Origin: Muribaculaceae bacterium
Lineage (GTDB): Bacteria > Bacteroidota > Bacteroidia > Bacteroidales > Muribaculaceae
Assembly: GCA_017443765.1 (NCBI GenBank)
Contig: JAFSYB010000128.1
Span: 1 to 64,000 of the forward strand
Direction of reading: 5' to 3'
Length of the DNA stretch: 64,000 nucleotides
Positions 8,667 through 17,877 of the stretch are shown in pieces. Position 1 is the stretch's first letter; each line of letters begins with the position of its first letter. Made by a program: the position numbers and the translations under genes. Below the pieces are notes generated by a model. It saw nothing but the letters and a program-made list of their open reading frames with translations, searched no databases and was not told the origin of the DNA.

Positions 8667-9020
8667 GTGAAACGGAAAGACAAGGCATATTGGTCGGCCT
8701 GGGTGTTGCTGTTGGTGTTTGTGCCAATGGTTCTGCTCTCGTCAGTTCACTTTCATGCCGCCTTGAACGACAGTGGCGCCGCTTGCCCTGAGTGTCTGAA
8801 ACATGCCGTGCACAAGGGTCACTTGATGACTCACAGTGCGCATGTGGATTGTCCGTTGTGCGCCTTCCAGAACAATGTCTATCAAGCTGCCGATGAGCAG
8901 CCGCCCACTGTCTCCCCAGTATTCACCCGCCTGACGCAAGTGTGTGCCGTTCCGGCCCTTGCACTGGGTGCAACAACCAATCAAAAAAACCGCGCCCCAC
9001 CCTTTACGTTCTGTGACTGA
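8667..9020 (+). CDS. Small membrane protein rich in Cys and His
   Basis: 117 aa if the GTG at 8667 is used. That start places VKRKDK before a hydrophobic helix (about 9-26) and fits a promoter whose start point falls on the same base, so the mRNA may be leaderless. Upstream ATGs would lie inside the promoter. The exported part carries HFHA, CPEC, several His and CPLC within about 45 residues, a likely metal-binding patch. It is 36 bp before the TonB receptor gene and probably shares its transcript. I infer a periplasmic metal sensor or chaperone for that receptor. No named family was recognised. Confidence 0.65.
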   Translation: MKRKDKAYWSAWVLLLVFVPMVLLSSVHFHAALNDSGAACPECLKHAVHKGHLMTHSAHVDCPLCAFQNNVYQAADEQPPTVSPVFTRLTQVCAVPALALGATTNQKNRAPPFTFCD

Positions 9021-9056
9021 GAGCATTTGTCCTATTAATCCCATCACTATCACAGA

Positions 9057-11363
9057 ATGAAAAGAATGAATCATTTCATGCTGTTGACAGCCCTGTGCAT
9101 GTCGATAGCAGTCGCTGCGGCTCATGCCCAGACGACGACACTGGCCGGCACGGTGACGCACGACGGCGACGGCGAGCCCCTGCCAGGAGTAACCTTGTTT
9201 TTCCCCGACCTTAACACCGGGACAATCACCGATGTCTCGGGTAACTATGAAATCGCCGGGTTGCCCCTTGCCAGAGTCACCGTTCAGGTGAGCTACATCG
9301 GTCATCAAACCATCGTAAAAGATGTAGACCTGCGCCTGACCACGCACCTCGATTTCATGATGAAAGAGAGCAACGCGATGATTGACGAGGTGGTGGTGAC
9401 TGCCTTTACCGGGACCTCGCAACTGAAAAAATCGCCCACGCCCGTCAATGTGGTCTCGCACCGCAACCTTCACGCGGTGGGTTCGACCAACATCATCGAT
9501 GCCCTATCCCAGCAGCCCGGCGTAGCGCAACTCACCACTGGCGGAGCCATTTCCAAACCCATCATCCGCGGCCTGGGTTACAATCGCGTGGCGGTTGTCA
9601 GCGATGGCATCCGCCAGGAGGGGCAGCAATGGGGCGACGAGCACGGCATCGAGGTGGATGCCGACCGCGTGCAGAGTGCCGAGATTCTCAAAGGCCCCGC
9701 CAGCCTGTTGTACGGCAGCGATGCCATGGCGGGCGTGCTGGTGCTCAACAACATTCCCAGTGTGGCAAAAGACCATTTTGAGGCCAACCTCGGCACGCAA
9801 TACCAAAGCAACAACGGGCTGTGGGACTATTCGATTGATGTGGCGGGCAACAAGGCCGTGCTGTGGGATGTGCGCTGGAGTGAACGCATGGCGCACGCCT
9901 ACAAAAACCGCCACGACGGCTATGTGGTGGGTTCGCAGTTCCACCAGCGGGCATTGTCGGGCCTGATGGGCTTGAACCGCAAATGGGGAAACAGCACACT
10001 GTCGCTCAACCACCTCCACCTCACTCCCGGCATTGTTGAAGGAACACGCGATCCCCTGACTGGCGATTTGGTGACACCCGGCAACGACTACAATTTGACG
10101 ACCTACCACAAGTCGCTGCCGTTTCAGCAGGTTTACCACACCAAAGCGGTACTCGACAACTCCATCTTTCTCGGCGACGGACGCTTGAAGCTCATCCTTG
10201 GCTACCAGCACAACAAGAGGCAGGAGTTTGACGAAGCACCCGACGAGGCCGAACTGGACTTCCGCCTGCACACGCTGAATTACGACACGCGGTATGTGTT
10301 CGGAGTAGGAGGCTGGAAAGTGGCCTCGGGAGTCAACGGAATGTGGCAGCACTCGCTCAACAAGGGCGAGGAAGTGCTCATTCCCGAATACAAACTGTTT
10401 GACATCGGCGTGTTTTCCACCGCGAGCTACGACATCGGCCGCTGGACGCTGAGTGGCGGCCTGCGCTTTGACAACCGCCACATTCACAGCTTGGCGTTGG
10501 AAAGCATCTTCACCGACTTCACGCGCAACTTTAGTGGATTGACCGGGAGTGTGGGTGCCGTACTTCGTGCCACCGACCGCTTGAACGTGAGGGTGAACGC
10601 CTCGCGCGGCTTTCGCACTCCAAACATGAGCGAACTTGCCAGCAACGGCGTTCACGAGGGCAGCATACGCTACGAACTCGGCGACACGGACTTGAAGTCG
10701 GAGTTCAGCTGGCAATTTGATTTGGGTGCCGACTACTCCTCGGCGGTAATCTCGGCCCAGGTGGCGCTGTTCTTCAACCGCGTCAACAACTTCATTTATA
10801 TGAAACGCCTGACGGGTGTGGAAACCGAGGGGTACCCCACCTACCGCTACACCAGCGGCAACGCCCGGCTGTGGGGTGCCGAGCTCACCGTGGATGTCCA
10901 CCCTGTGGAGCCGCTGCATTTCGAGAACTCGTTGGGCTTTGTCGATGCTCGGTTGATGAACCAGCCACTTGAGAGCCGATACCTGCCCAGCACACCCCCA
11001 CTCCATTGGAAAAGCGAATTGCGCTACGACCTCATTCGCGACGGCCGCACATTCACCAACACTTTCGTTGCCGTGGGTGTTGACTGCTATGCGCGCCAGA
11101 ACCACTATCTCATGGAAAGCGGCAGCGAGACGGCCACTCCGGGGTATGCGCTGCTGAATGTAAGGGTGGGCACACAGGTGAAGCATCATGACCGCGTGAT
11201 TGCCAATGTGGGCGTCATTGCCGACAATCTGCTTGACAAAGCCTATCAGAGTCATCTGAGCCGATTGAAGTATGGCGATGTGAACGCGGTAACAGGCCGC
11301 ATGGGGGTGTTCAACATGGGCCGCAACGTCACACTCAAGCTCGACATTCCCCTGTCGTTCTGA
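9057..11363 (+). CDS. TonB-dependent outer-membrane receptor, possible metal uptake
   Basis: 768 aa. A signal peptide (about 1-24, ending AAAHAQ) is followed by a carboxypeptidase-regulatory-like domain (about 26-105: LAGTVTHDGDGEPLPGV), a plug (about 115-225: VVVTAFTG, IRGLGYNRVAVVSDGIRQ, ILKGPASLLYGSDAMAGVL) and a 22-strand-type barrel ending in LDIPLSF. The plug segment QQWGDEHGIEVDADRV resembles ZnuD-like zinc receptors, although similar plugs occur in other siderophore and metal receptors. The adjacent Cys/His-rich protein supports a metal substrate. It is divergent from the B12-controlled gene but has no riboswitch on its own strand, so a role in cobalamin uptake is possible but not supported by the leader. 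Confidence 0.88.
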   Translation: MKRMNHFMLLTALCMSIAVAAAHAQTTTLAGTVTHDGDGEPLPGVTLFFPDLNTGTITDVSGNYEIAGLPLARVTVQVSYIGHQTIVKDVDLRLTTHLDFMMKESNAMIDEVVVTAFTGTSQLKKSPTPVNVVSHRNLHAVGSTNIIDALSQQPGVAQLTTGGAISKPIIRGLGYNRVAVVSDGIRQEGQQWGDEHGIEVDADRVQSAEILKGPASLLYGSDAMAGVLVLNNIPSVAKDHFEANLGTQYQSNNGLWDYSIDVAGNKAVLWDVRWSERMAHAYKNRHDGYVVGSQFHQRALSGLMGLNRKWGNSTLSLNHLHLTPGIVEGTRDPLTGDLVTPGNDYNLTTYHKSLPFQQVYHTKAVLDNSIFLGDGRLKLILGYQHNKRQEFDEAPDEAELDFRLHTLNYDTRYVFGVGGWKVASGVNGMWQHSLNKGEEVLIPEYKLFDIGVFSTASYDIGRWTLSGGLRFDNRHIHSLALESIFTDFTRNFSGLTGSVGAVLRATDRLNVRVNASRGFRTPNMSELASNGVHEGSIRYELGDTDLKSEFSWQFDLGADYSSAVISAQVALFFNRVNNFIYMKRLTGVETEGYPTYRYTSGNARLWGAELTVDVHPVEPLHFENSLGFVDARLMNQPLESRYLPSTPPLHWKSELRYDLIRDGRTFTNTFVAVGVDCYARQNHYLMESGSETATPGYALLNVRVGTQVKHHDRVIANVGVIADNLLDKAYQSHLSRLKYGDVNAVTGRMGVFNMGRNVTLKLDIPLSF

Positions 11364-11470
11364 CTTACCCAAACCATGCTACGCTGTTTTTGAAGTCTGC
11401 TGAAACGGGCTTGGGAAAAATGGGGTGAAACGACAGATTCTTAACCACCTGAGCCGATGGCCACACATTG

Positions 11471-11510
11471 CAGGAGGGAGCGTGCAAGCGCAGCTTTCCT
11501 TCCTGTTTTT
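11471..11510 (+). terminator. Terminator after the TonB receptor gene
   Basis: CAGGAGGGA (11471-11479) pairs with TCCTTCCTG (11497-11505, one G-U), followed at once by five T residues. Confidence 0.75.
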
Positions 11511-11550
11511 GTGAAAAAATGTTGGCATTTGTGCGTTTTGGCGACCGTCT

Positions 11551-11582
11551 TTTGGCTGTTCGCTCGTTTAGTTGTAATTTCG
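11551..11582 (+). promoter_or_regulatory. Promoter of the DUF5106 gene
   Basis: TTTG (11551-11554), 20 nt, TAATTTCG (11575-11582), one base off the -7 consensus. The start codon follows 27 nt later. Confidence 0.6.
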
Positions 11583-11608
11583 CTGATTGTATTCAAAACA
11601 TTTCATCC

Positions 11609-12487
11609 ATGAAGAAACGACTTCACGTCTTTGGCCTGGCGGTATCCGCCTTGCTTGGTGCTGCATCCGTCACAGCGCAAGCGCAGGAGAGCCAGCCCGC
11701 GCTGTTCACCTATCCGCAGGCCCCCGACACCTGCTCCTCGCTTGAGAGCCGCAGCAACTATGTGCTCCAGCACTTTTGGGACACTTTCGACTTTGGCAAA
11801 CCCATCACCGACGACCGGGCACTGGTTAAGACGTTCCGCGACTATGCCGACATGTTCAAGTACGGCCACCGCAACGTGGTGATGGCCAGCGTGCGCGACT
11901 TTATGTTCAAGCTCCGCGTCAATTCCGCCAACCTGAGCAAGGTGGGTCAGGTGGCCGAGATGGTGCTCTACGGCCCAATGGCCGACTTCTGGAGCGACGA
12001 GGTGTACGTTGAGTTTGCCAAGTCGCTGGCCTCGGCCACAGTGCTTCAGAAGGAGGAGCGCGAGTACTATTCGCGGCAAATCGCGCTGATAGGCTTGTGC
12101 CAAGAAGGGGCTCCCCTCCAGCTGGAGTTTATCGATGCCACAACGGGCGGCAAACGCACCATCGAGCAGACCGACACGGTGACCACGCTGGTGCTGTTTG
12201 TTAACGACGGCATCGACAGCCGCACCGGGCGCACAATGCTCGATGCCGACCTCACACTCACGCAGCTCGTGGAACAAGGCAACGTGAGCGTGCTGTGCAT
12301 CTTCGACGGCGTCCCGTCGAAGGACTGGGCGGCAACCCTGCCGGCCGCTTGGCAGAAAGGCTATGCCGAGCGCATCGAGCAACACATCGACCTGCGCTTC
12401 CTGCCCGCCTGCTTCCTGCTCGATGCCGAGCACCGCATCTTGCAAAAAAACATGAGCATACAAGACCTAAAAGAGGCTCTAAATTAA
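11609..12487 (+). CDS. DUF5106 protein with thioredoxin-like C-terminus
   Basis: 292 aa. The start at 11609 gives a clean signal peptide (MKKRLHVFGLAVSALLGAAS, cut after QAQ). The segment FTYPQAPDTCSSLESRSNYVLQHFWDTFDF is the hallmark of DUF5106, found in Bacteroidetes exported proteins that usually continue into a thioredoxin-like domain. The C-terminal part has that outline (TTLVLFVNDGID, then LPACFLLDAEHRIL), but the CxxC redox motif expected after the first strand is absent. It is therefore probably not an oxidoreductase. Next gene DoxX follows after 19 bp. Confidence 0.82.
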   Translation: MKKRLHVFGLAVSALLGAASVTAQAQESQPALFTYPQAPDTCSSLESRSNYVLQHFWDTFDFGKPITDDRALVKTFRDYADMFKYGHRNVVMASVRDFMFKLRVNSANLSKVGQVAEMVLYGPMADFWSDEVYVEFAKSLASATVLQKEEREYYSRQIALIGLCQEGAPLQLEFIDATTGGKRTIEQTDTVTTLVLFVNDGIDSRTGRTMLDADLTLTQLVEQGNVSVLCIFDGVPSKDWAATLPAAWQKGYAERIEQHIDLRFLPACFLLDAEHRILQKNMSIQDLKEALN

Positions 12488-12506
12488 CGAATAACACGAT
12501 TGTCTT

Positions 12507-12983
12507 ATGTTGAAAAGATTGTTTCTCTATAGCGCCGGTCACACCTACAGCAACCTGTCGCGGCTGTTCCTGCGCATGTTCACGAGTGTGATGTTCCTGC
12601 AGCTGTGCGTCAGGCAGCTGTTGCACATCGACCAAGTGGCCCCGGCCTTCGAGGGGTTGATGGGTCTGTCGCCCGAGACCTCGGTGACGGTGTTGCTGGT
12701 TGTCGAGTCGCTGTGCGCGGTGTGCGTCATGGTGGGCCTGCTCATGCGCCTGGCCCTTATCCCGCCCATTGTGATCATGGGCCTGGCCGAGTGGGAACTG
12801 CTCACCCTGACAGCCGGACAGGCAAATGGCATTCTCAGCTTCCAGCCCGGCTACCCCATGATGTTCCTGGGCATTTTCATCTACCTGATGCTTGCCGGGC
12901 CAGGCAAAATCTCGCTCGACTACGTTATCGGAGTTCACCTGATCGACACCCGCGAGGACGACCAAGTCCTCGACAAGGCATGA
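12507..12983 (+). CDS. DoxX-family membrane protein
   Basis: 158 aa with four predicted membrane helices (about 20-40, 58-80, 82-100, 112-132). The order and spacing fit the small DoxX family, whose biochemical role is mostly unclear though some members are linked to redox or oxidative stress. It follows the DUF5106 gene by 19 bp and is likely cotranscribed. No catalytic residues can be assigned. Confidence 0.75.
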   Translation: MLKRLFLYSAGHTYSNLSRLFLRMFTSVMFLQLCVRQLLHIDQVAPAFEGLMGLSPETSVTVLLVVESLCAVCVMVGLLMRLALIPPIVIMGLAEWELLTLTAGQANGILSFQPGYPMMFLGIFIYLMLAGPGKISLDYVIGVHLIDTREDDQVLDKA

Positions 12984-13060
12984 GGGAAAGCGGGAAAGCC
13001 GTAAGCGGCAAGTGATGATACTCGCAACACGATTGCTCACACGTTTACTTGTTTAGTATA

Positions 13061-14137
13061 ATGGCCATTGCAGTATTGATTTCGGGCGGTGTCGACAGCG
13101 CCGTGGCAGTGCACCGGCTGGTGGAACAAGGCTGCGACCTGCACCTGTTCTACATCCGTATAGGCATGAAAGACGGCGAGGGCGACTGCTCGGCCGACGA
13201 GGACATCGAGATGTGCACGCTCGTTGCGCGCCACTATGGGTTGCCATTCGATGTGGTGTCGCTTCAAGACGAGTATTGGGACAACGTGATGGACTATGCG
13301 CTGCGCACCGTCAAGGCCGGCCTCACGCCAAACCCCGACATGATGTGCAACCGCATGATTAAGTTTGGCTGCTTTGAGCAGCGTTGGGGACGCGAGTTCG
13401 ACCTCACCGCCACCGGCCACTACGCCACCACCGACGTGATTGACGGCGTGAAATACCTGGCCACGGCGGCCGACCCGGTCAAGGACCAAACCGACTTTCT
13501 GGCGCAAATCACCGGCAAACAACTCAACCACTTGGTTTTCCCCATCGGCGACCTGCCCAAGGACGAAGTGCGCCGCCTTGCAGCCCAGGCGTGCCTGCCC
13601 AACGCCACGCGCAAGGACAGCCAGGGCATTTGCTTCCTGGGACAAATCAACTATAACGATTTCATTCGCAGCCATCTGGGCGAGCGTCCCGGCCCCATCA
13701 TCGACATTGCCACCGGGCGCAAGCTGGGCGAGCACCGGGGCTACTGGTTCCACACCATCGGGCAGCGCAAGGGCCTGGGGCTGAGCGGCGGGCCGTGGTA
13801 TGTGGTGCGGAAAAATGTTGACGAGAATGTGATTTATGTGTCGGGTGGCTTCGGCACCGAGCGGCAGTATGGCCGCGTGCTGCACCTCGACGGAATGCAT
13901 TTCATCAGCGGCAATCCCTGGCCTGACGCCGAACACCCGGTGCGCATCACGTTCAAGAACCGCCACACGCCGGTGTTCATGCAAGCCACGTTCACGCGGA
14001 TTACCGACCGCGAGTGGGTCATCGAGAGCGACCAGGACGTGCAGGGCATCGCTCCGGGGCAGTATGCCGTGGTCTACGACGAGAACAAGCACTTGTGCTA
14101 CGGCAGTGGAATGATTGTTGAGAACATTGGTGTTTAG
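13061..14137 (+). CDS. mnmA: tRNA-specific 2-thiouridylase MnmA
   Basis: 358 aa cytoplasmic enzyme that thiolates U34 of tRNA Lys, Glu and Gln. The start at 13061 is the first ATG; a TTG lies four codons upstream. The PP-loop SGGVDS is at residues 8-13. The two redox cysteines of the family are at about 96 (MMCNR) and 191 (SQGICFLG). The C-terminal beta-barrel part with WHTIGQRKGLG-like sequence (GYWFHTIGQRKGLGLSGG) is present. Bacteroidetes genomes often carry more than one mnmA-like gene. Confidence 0.93.
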   Translation: MAIAVLISGGVDSAVAVHRLVEQGCDLHLFYIRIGMKDGEGDCSADEDIEMCTLVARHYGLPFDVVSLQDEYWDNVMDYALRTVKAGLTPNPDMMCNRMIKFGCFEQRWGREFDLTATGHYATTDVIDGVKYLATAADPVKDQTDFLAQITGKQLNHLVFPIGDLPKDEVRRLAAQACLPNATRKDSQGICFLGQINYNDFIRSHLGERPGPIIDIATGRKLGEHRGYWFHTIGQRKGLGLSGGPWYVVRKNVDENVIYVSGGFGTERQYGRVLHLDGMHFISGNPWPDAEHPVRITFKNRHTPVFMQATFTRITDREWVIESDQDVQGIAPGQYAVVYDENKHLCYGSGMIVENIGV

Positions 14138-14191
14138 ACGTTGTACTTTTTGTTTAAGAATCCAAGCATAAAGCACTGATAATCAAATCAC

Positions 14192-14761
14192 ATGGGAATT
14201 TCAGAAACAGTGGAACTTGAAGTGATGGGCATCACGCGCAAGGCCTATGAGGCCAACGCATACGCCCTGCTGCTGAAAGAGAAAAACGGCCAGCGAATCT
14301 TGCCGCTGGTAGTGGGCGTGAGCGAGGCCCAGGCCATTGCCGTGCGGCTGGAGGGCGTGATGCTTCCACGCCCAATCACCCCCGACCTGATGGTGAGTGT
14401 GTTCCACGCCTTCGGCATCATGCCCGAACGCGTAGAGATATATGATTTCGACGGCGGCGTGTTTTATGCACGACTGCACTTGTTGAACCGCGAAACCGAA
14501 CTGGGTCTTGAGGCTCGCCCGAGCGATGCCGTGGCCATAGCCCTGCGCACGGGAGCACCCATCTTCACCACAAGCCAGTTGCTCGACAAGGCTGGCTATG
14601 TGCCTGGCGAAGATGGTATGCCGCAGCGCGAAACCGAAACCACCCCCATCGAGGCACTCCCCGTCGCTCGCCTTCAACAACTTTTAAATCAGGCCGTTGA
14701 GAATGAGCAATATGAACGAGCCGCCGAGATACAAAAAATAATTGCCTCAAAAATGGCGTAA
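14192..14761 (+). CDS. Bifunctional nuclease family protein with UVR motif
   Basis: 189 aa. Residues about 1-135 form the BFN/DUF151 domain (PLVVGVSEAQAIAV, RPSDAVAIALR), known in other organisms for RNase and DNase activity or stress roles. The last 35 residues (ARLQQLLNQAVENEQYERAA) form a UVR (UvrB/UvrC) protein-interaction motif, a combination common in Bacteroidetes. It is transcribed after mnmA with a 54-bp gap. Confidence 0.87.
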   Translation: MGISETVELEVMGITRKAYEANAYALLLKEKNGQRILPLVVGVSEAQAIAVRLEGVMLPRPITPDLMVSVFHAFGIMPERVEIYDFDGGVFYARLHLLNRETELGLEARPSDAVAIALRTGAPIFTTSQLLDKAGYVPGEDGMPQRETETTPIEALPVARLQQLLNQAVENEQYERAAEIQKIIASKMA

Positions 14762-14776
14762 TTGACAGAAAATTGC

Positions 14777-14784
14777 TACCTTTG
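14777..14784 (+). promoter_or_regulatory. -7 box for nucleoside permease gene
   Basis: TACCTTTG lies 56 bp before the ATG at 14841. A clear -33 element is not seen. Confidence 0.5.
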
Positions 14785-14840
14785 TCGCGAAATTGCGTCA
14801 ATTATATACAGAAACTTGAATCTTTATTACTTCAGACGAT

Positions 14841-16184
14841 ATGAACAACCTGAAACTGCGACTGATAGTGATGAACTTCCTGGAGTTTGCCGTGTGGGGT
14901 GCCTACCTCACTTGCATGGGAAATTACCTGGGCAAGGCCGGCATGGGAAGTGAGATTGCTTTGTTCTATGCCATTCAAGGAATAGTGTCGATATTCATGC
15001 CCACCATCATGGGTATTGTGGCCGACAAATGGGTTCAACCCCAGCGTCTGCTGGGATTCTGCCATCTGCTGGCGGGTGCGGCCATGATTTCGCTGTTTTT
15101 CATGGGTCAGACGGCCGAAGCCGCCGGCGTGTTGCCCAACAAAGCCATGTTTATCGCCATTTACACGCTCAGTGTGGCCTTCTACATGCCCACACTGGCA
15201 TTGAGCAACACTGCCGCGTTCACCATCCTCAAGGACCACGGCATGGACACCGTGAAGGAGTTCCCGCCCATTCGCGTGTTTGGCACCGTGGGCTTTATCG
15301 CCTCGATGTGGTTTGTGAACTGCGCAACACTTGACGGCGCAACGTTCACCTTCACGCTGGCCGAGAGTGCCGGCAAGTTCCAGTACACCTACATGCAATT
15401 CCTGGTGTCGGGTGTGCTGAGTTTGGTGCTGTTTGCCTTCTGCTTCACGCTGCCGCAGTGCAAACTCACGCCCAAGCCCTCGCAGTCGCTTGTTTCGACA
15501 CTGGGATTGGACGCGTTCAAGCTTTTCAAGACCAAGAAGATGGCCTTGTTTTTCGTGTTCTCGGCATTGTTAGGAATGTCGTTGCAGGTGACCAATGGTT
15601 ACGCCACGCCGTTCCTCACCAGCTTCAAGGGCAGTGCCGACCCGGCGATGGCCAACTCGTTCGGAGCAAATAATGCCACGATGCTCATCTCGCTCTCGCA
15701 GATTGCCGAGGCATTGTGCATTCTGCTCATTCCTTACTTCCTCAAGCGTTTCGGCATCAAAGTGGTGATGCTCATTGCCATGTTTGCGTGGGTGTTCCGC
15801 TTTGGCTTCTTTGGCTTGGGCAACCCCGCCATGCCTGGCGTGCTGCTGTTTGTACTCTCCTGCTTGGTCTATGGCGTGGCCTTCGACTTCTTCAATGTGT
15901 CGGGTGGCCTGTTTGTCGACAAAGAGTGCGCCCCCGACATCAAGGCCTCGGCCCAGGGCTTGTTCATGCTCATGACCAATGGCCTGGGAGCCACCATCGG
16001 CACATTGGCCGCCGGAAAAATCGTCAATCACTTCTGCCAGTGGAAAGACGGATACCTGGTGGGTGACTGGCAGTGGGCCTGGTTCATCTTTGCCGGCTTT
16101 GCCCTCGCTGTCGCAGTAGCCTTCATGTTCTTGTTCCAATACAAGCACGAACCCGAAAAAATGCTTCATTTAAAAAAGGACTGA
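14841..16184 (+). CDS. Nucleoside:H+ symporter-like MFS permease
   Basis: 447 aa with about twelve membrane helices. The N-terminus LRLIVMNFLEFAVWGAYLTCMG is typical of the NupG/XapB-like nucleoside permease branch of the MFS, as is KEFPPIRVFGTVGFI after helix 4. It would import nucleosides across the inner membrane. The gene has its own -7 box and is followed by rsmE after 48 bp. Confidence 0.87.
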   Translation: MNNLKLRLIVMNFLEFAVWGAYLTCMGNYLGKAGMGSEIALFYAIQGIVSIFMPTIMGIVADKWVQPQRLLGFCHLLAGAAMISLFFMGQTAEAAGVLPNKAMFIAIYTLSVAFYMPTLALSNTAAFTILKDHGMDTVKEFPPIRVFGTVGFIASMWFVNCATLDGATFTFTLAESAGKFQYTYMQFLVSGVLSLVLFAFCFTLPQCKLTPKPSQSLVSTLGLDAFKLFKTKKMALFFVFSALLGMSLQVTNGYATPFLTSFKGSADPAMANSFGANNATMLISLSQIAEALCILLIPYFLKRFGIKVVMLIAMFAWVFRFGFFGLGNPAMPGVLLFVLSCLVYGVAFDFFNVSGGLFVDKECAPDIKASAQGLFMLMTNGLGATIGTLAAGKIVNHFCQWKDGYLVGDWQWAWFIFAGFALAVAVAFMFLFQYKHEPEKMLHLKKD

Positions 16185-16232
16185 GACCCAAGCCGAAGTT
16201 AGTATCAGATACTGCTCTCAATATTCACTGCC

Positions 16233-16952
16233 ATGCCTCGTTTCTACTGCCCCGACATAGCCGCCACGCAGGTGCTGCCCGAGGAGGAATCGCGCCACTG
16301 CGTGAAAGTGCTGCGCCTGGCCGAGGGCGACCCCATCGATGTGGTGGACGGGTGCGGCAACCGCTATGCTTGCCGCATTGCGCTGGCTCACCCCAAGCGG
16401 TGCGCTGTCGAGGTGTGCGCCGTGCAGGCCGTTCCCACGCACTGGCAACACCAGATTGGGCTGGCCGTGGCACCCACCAAGCATCTCGACCGCATGGAGT
16501 GGATGGTTGAGAAATGCGTGGAGATGGGCGTGAACCGCATTGTGCCACTGCGCTGCCACAACAGCGAGCGCACTGAGTTGAAAGCTGAACGGCTACGCAA
16601 GATTGCCGTTGCGGCCATGAAGCAGTCGCTGCAGGCCACCCTGCCGCAAATCGACGAGATGACTCCGCTGTCGGCCCTCCTCGACGAGCCATGGAGCGGA
16701 CAACGCTTCATCGCCTACTGCGATGCCGAGTTGCCGTGCGACCAGCGCAAGCCCTTGGCACAAGGCTACAAGGCGGGCTGCGACGTGATGGTGCTTATAG
16801 GCCCCGAGGGCGATTTCAGCCCCGAAGAGGTTTCCCGGGCCGTGAAAGCCGGCTTTGAACCCGCAACACTGGGCGAGAGCCGGTTGCGCACCGAAACGGC
16901 AGCTGTCAAGGCCTGCGCAACACTGCACACAATAGATGAATTAAAGCAATAG
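16233..16952 (+). CDS. rsmE: 16S rRNA m3U1498 methyltransferase RsmE
   Basis: 239 aa, normal family length. An N-terminal PUA-like domain (about 1-70) is followed by a SPOUT methyltransferase domain with the knot motifs LIGPEGDFSPEEV and TLGESRLRTETA. It methylates U1498 in the 30S decoding region using SAM. kdsA starts 5 bp after its stop, so the two form an operon. Confidence 0.93.
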   Translation: MPRFYCPDIAATQVLPEEESRHCVKVLRLAEGDPIDVVDGCGNRYACRIALAHPKRCAVEVCAVQAVPTHWQHQIGLAVAPTKHLDRMEWMVEKCVEMGVNRIVPLRCHNSERTELKAERLRKIAVAAMKQSLQATLPQIDEMTPLSALLDEPWSGQRFIAYCDAELPCDQRKPLAQGYKAGCDVMVLIGPEGDFSPEEVSRAVKAGFEPATLGESRLRTETAAVKACATLHTIDELKQ

Positions 16953-16957
16953 AACTA

Positions 16958-17779
16958 ATGAATACGATAGAAATGCTCACCCATGCCCCCGAGGGGCAAT
17001 TCTTTCTGCTTGCCGGTCCGTGTGTGATTGAGGGCGAGGAGATGGCGTTGCGCATTGCCGAGCACCTGTGCGGCATCACGCAACGGCTGGGCATCCCCTA
17101 CGTGTTCAAGGGCAGTTACCGCAAAGCCAACCGTTCGCGCATCGACTCGTTCACCGGCATTGGCGACGAGGCAGCCCTGCGCATCTTGCGCAAGGTGAGA
17201 GAGACCTTTGCGATACCCGTGGTAACCGATATCCACACGCCCGACGAGGCAGCTGCGGCAGCGCAATACGTCGATGTGCTGCAAATCCCGGCCTTCCTCT
17301 GCCGCCAAACCGACCTGCTTGTTGCCGCTGCGCACACAAGCCGGATGGTCAACATCAAGAAAGGCCAGTTCCTCTCGCCGCAGGCCATGCAACATGCTGT
17401 GCAAAAGGTGCTGGATGCCGGGGGCAGCCAGGTGGCGGTCACCGAGCGCGGCACCACATTCGGCTATCAGGACCTCGTGGTCGATTTCAGGGGCATTCAG
17501 GTGATGCGGCAATTCGCACCCGTGATAGTGGACATCACCCACTCGCTGCAACAGCCCAACCAAACGGCGGGCGTCACCGGCGGACAACCTGAGTACATCG
17601 AGCTGATTGCCCGTGCAGCCATCGCAACCGGAGCCGACGGAATCTTTATGGAGACCCACCCCGACCCGGCACACGCCAAGAGTGACGGCGCAAATATGCT
17701 CCCGATGAACCAGGCCGAAGGTTTGCTCTCACGCCTGGCCGAGCTAAAAAAGACTGTGAACCGAATTAGTGACAAGTGA
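16958..17779 (+). CDS. kdsA: 3-deoxy-8-phosphooctulonate synthase KdsA
   Basis: 273 aa cytoplasmic enzyme that joins phosphoenolpyruvate and arabinose 5-phosphate to Kdo 8-phosphate for lipid A-core. Motifs: LAGPCVIEGEE near the start, FKGSYRKANRSR, TDIHTPDEA, and VTERGTTFGYQDLVVDFRG. The partner step enzyme KdsB is encoded at 38.5 kb on the other strand. Confidence 0.95.
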   Translation: MNTIEMLTHAPEGQFFLLAGPCVIEGEEMALRIAEHLCGITQRLGIPYVFKGSYRKANRSRIDSFTGIGDEAALRILRKVRETFAIPVVTDIHTPDEAAAAAQYVDVLQIPAFLCRQTDLLVAAAHTSRMVNIKKGQFLSPQAMQHAVQKVLDAGGSQVAVTERGTTFGYQDLVVDFRGIQVMRQFAPVIVDITHSLQQPNQTAGVTGGQPEYIELIARAAIATGADGIFMETHPDPAHAKSDGANMLPMNQAEGLLSRLAELKKTVNRISDK

Positions 17780-17877
17780 CGAATAAGATTGAAATAGGTG
17801 TATTCAAGTGACTGACTATCACCGAAGAACCGATAAGTAATCACTAAAAAAACGAAAACTGAAAACTGATACAAGAT

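Noticed and set aside
9504-11372. A 622-codon frame antisense to the TonB receptor.
   Set aside because: Composition artefact; the receptor on the plus strand has a signal peptide, plug and barrel.
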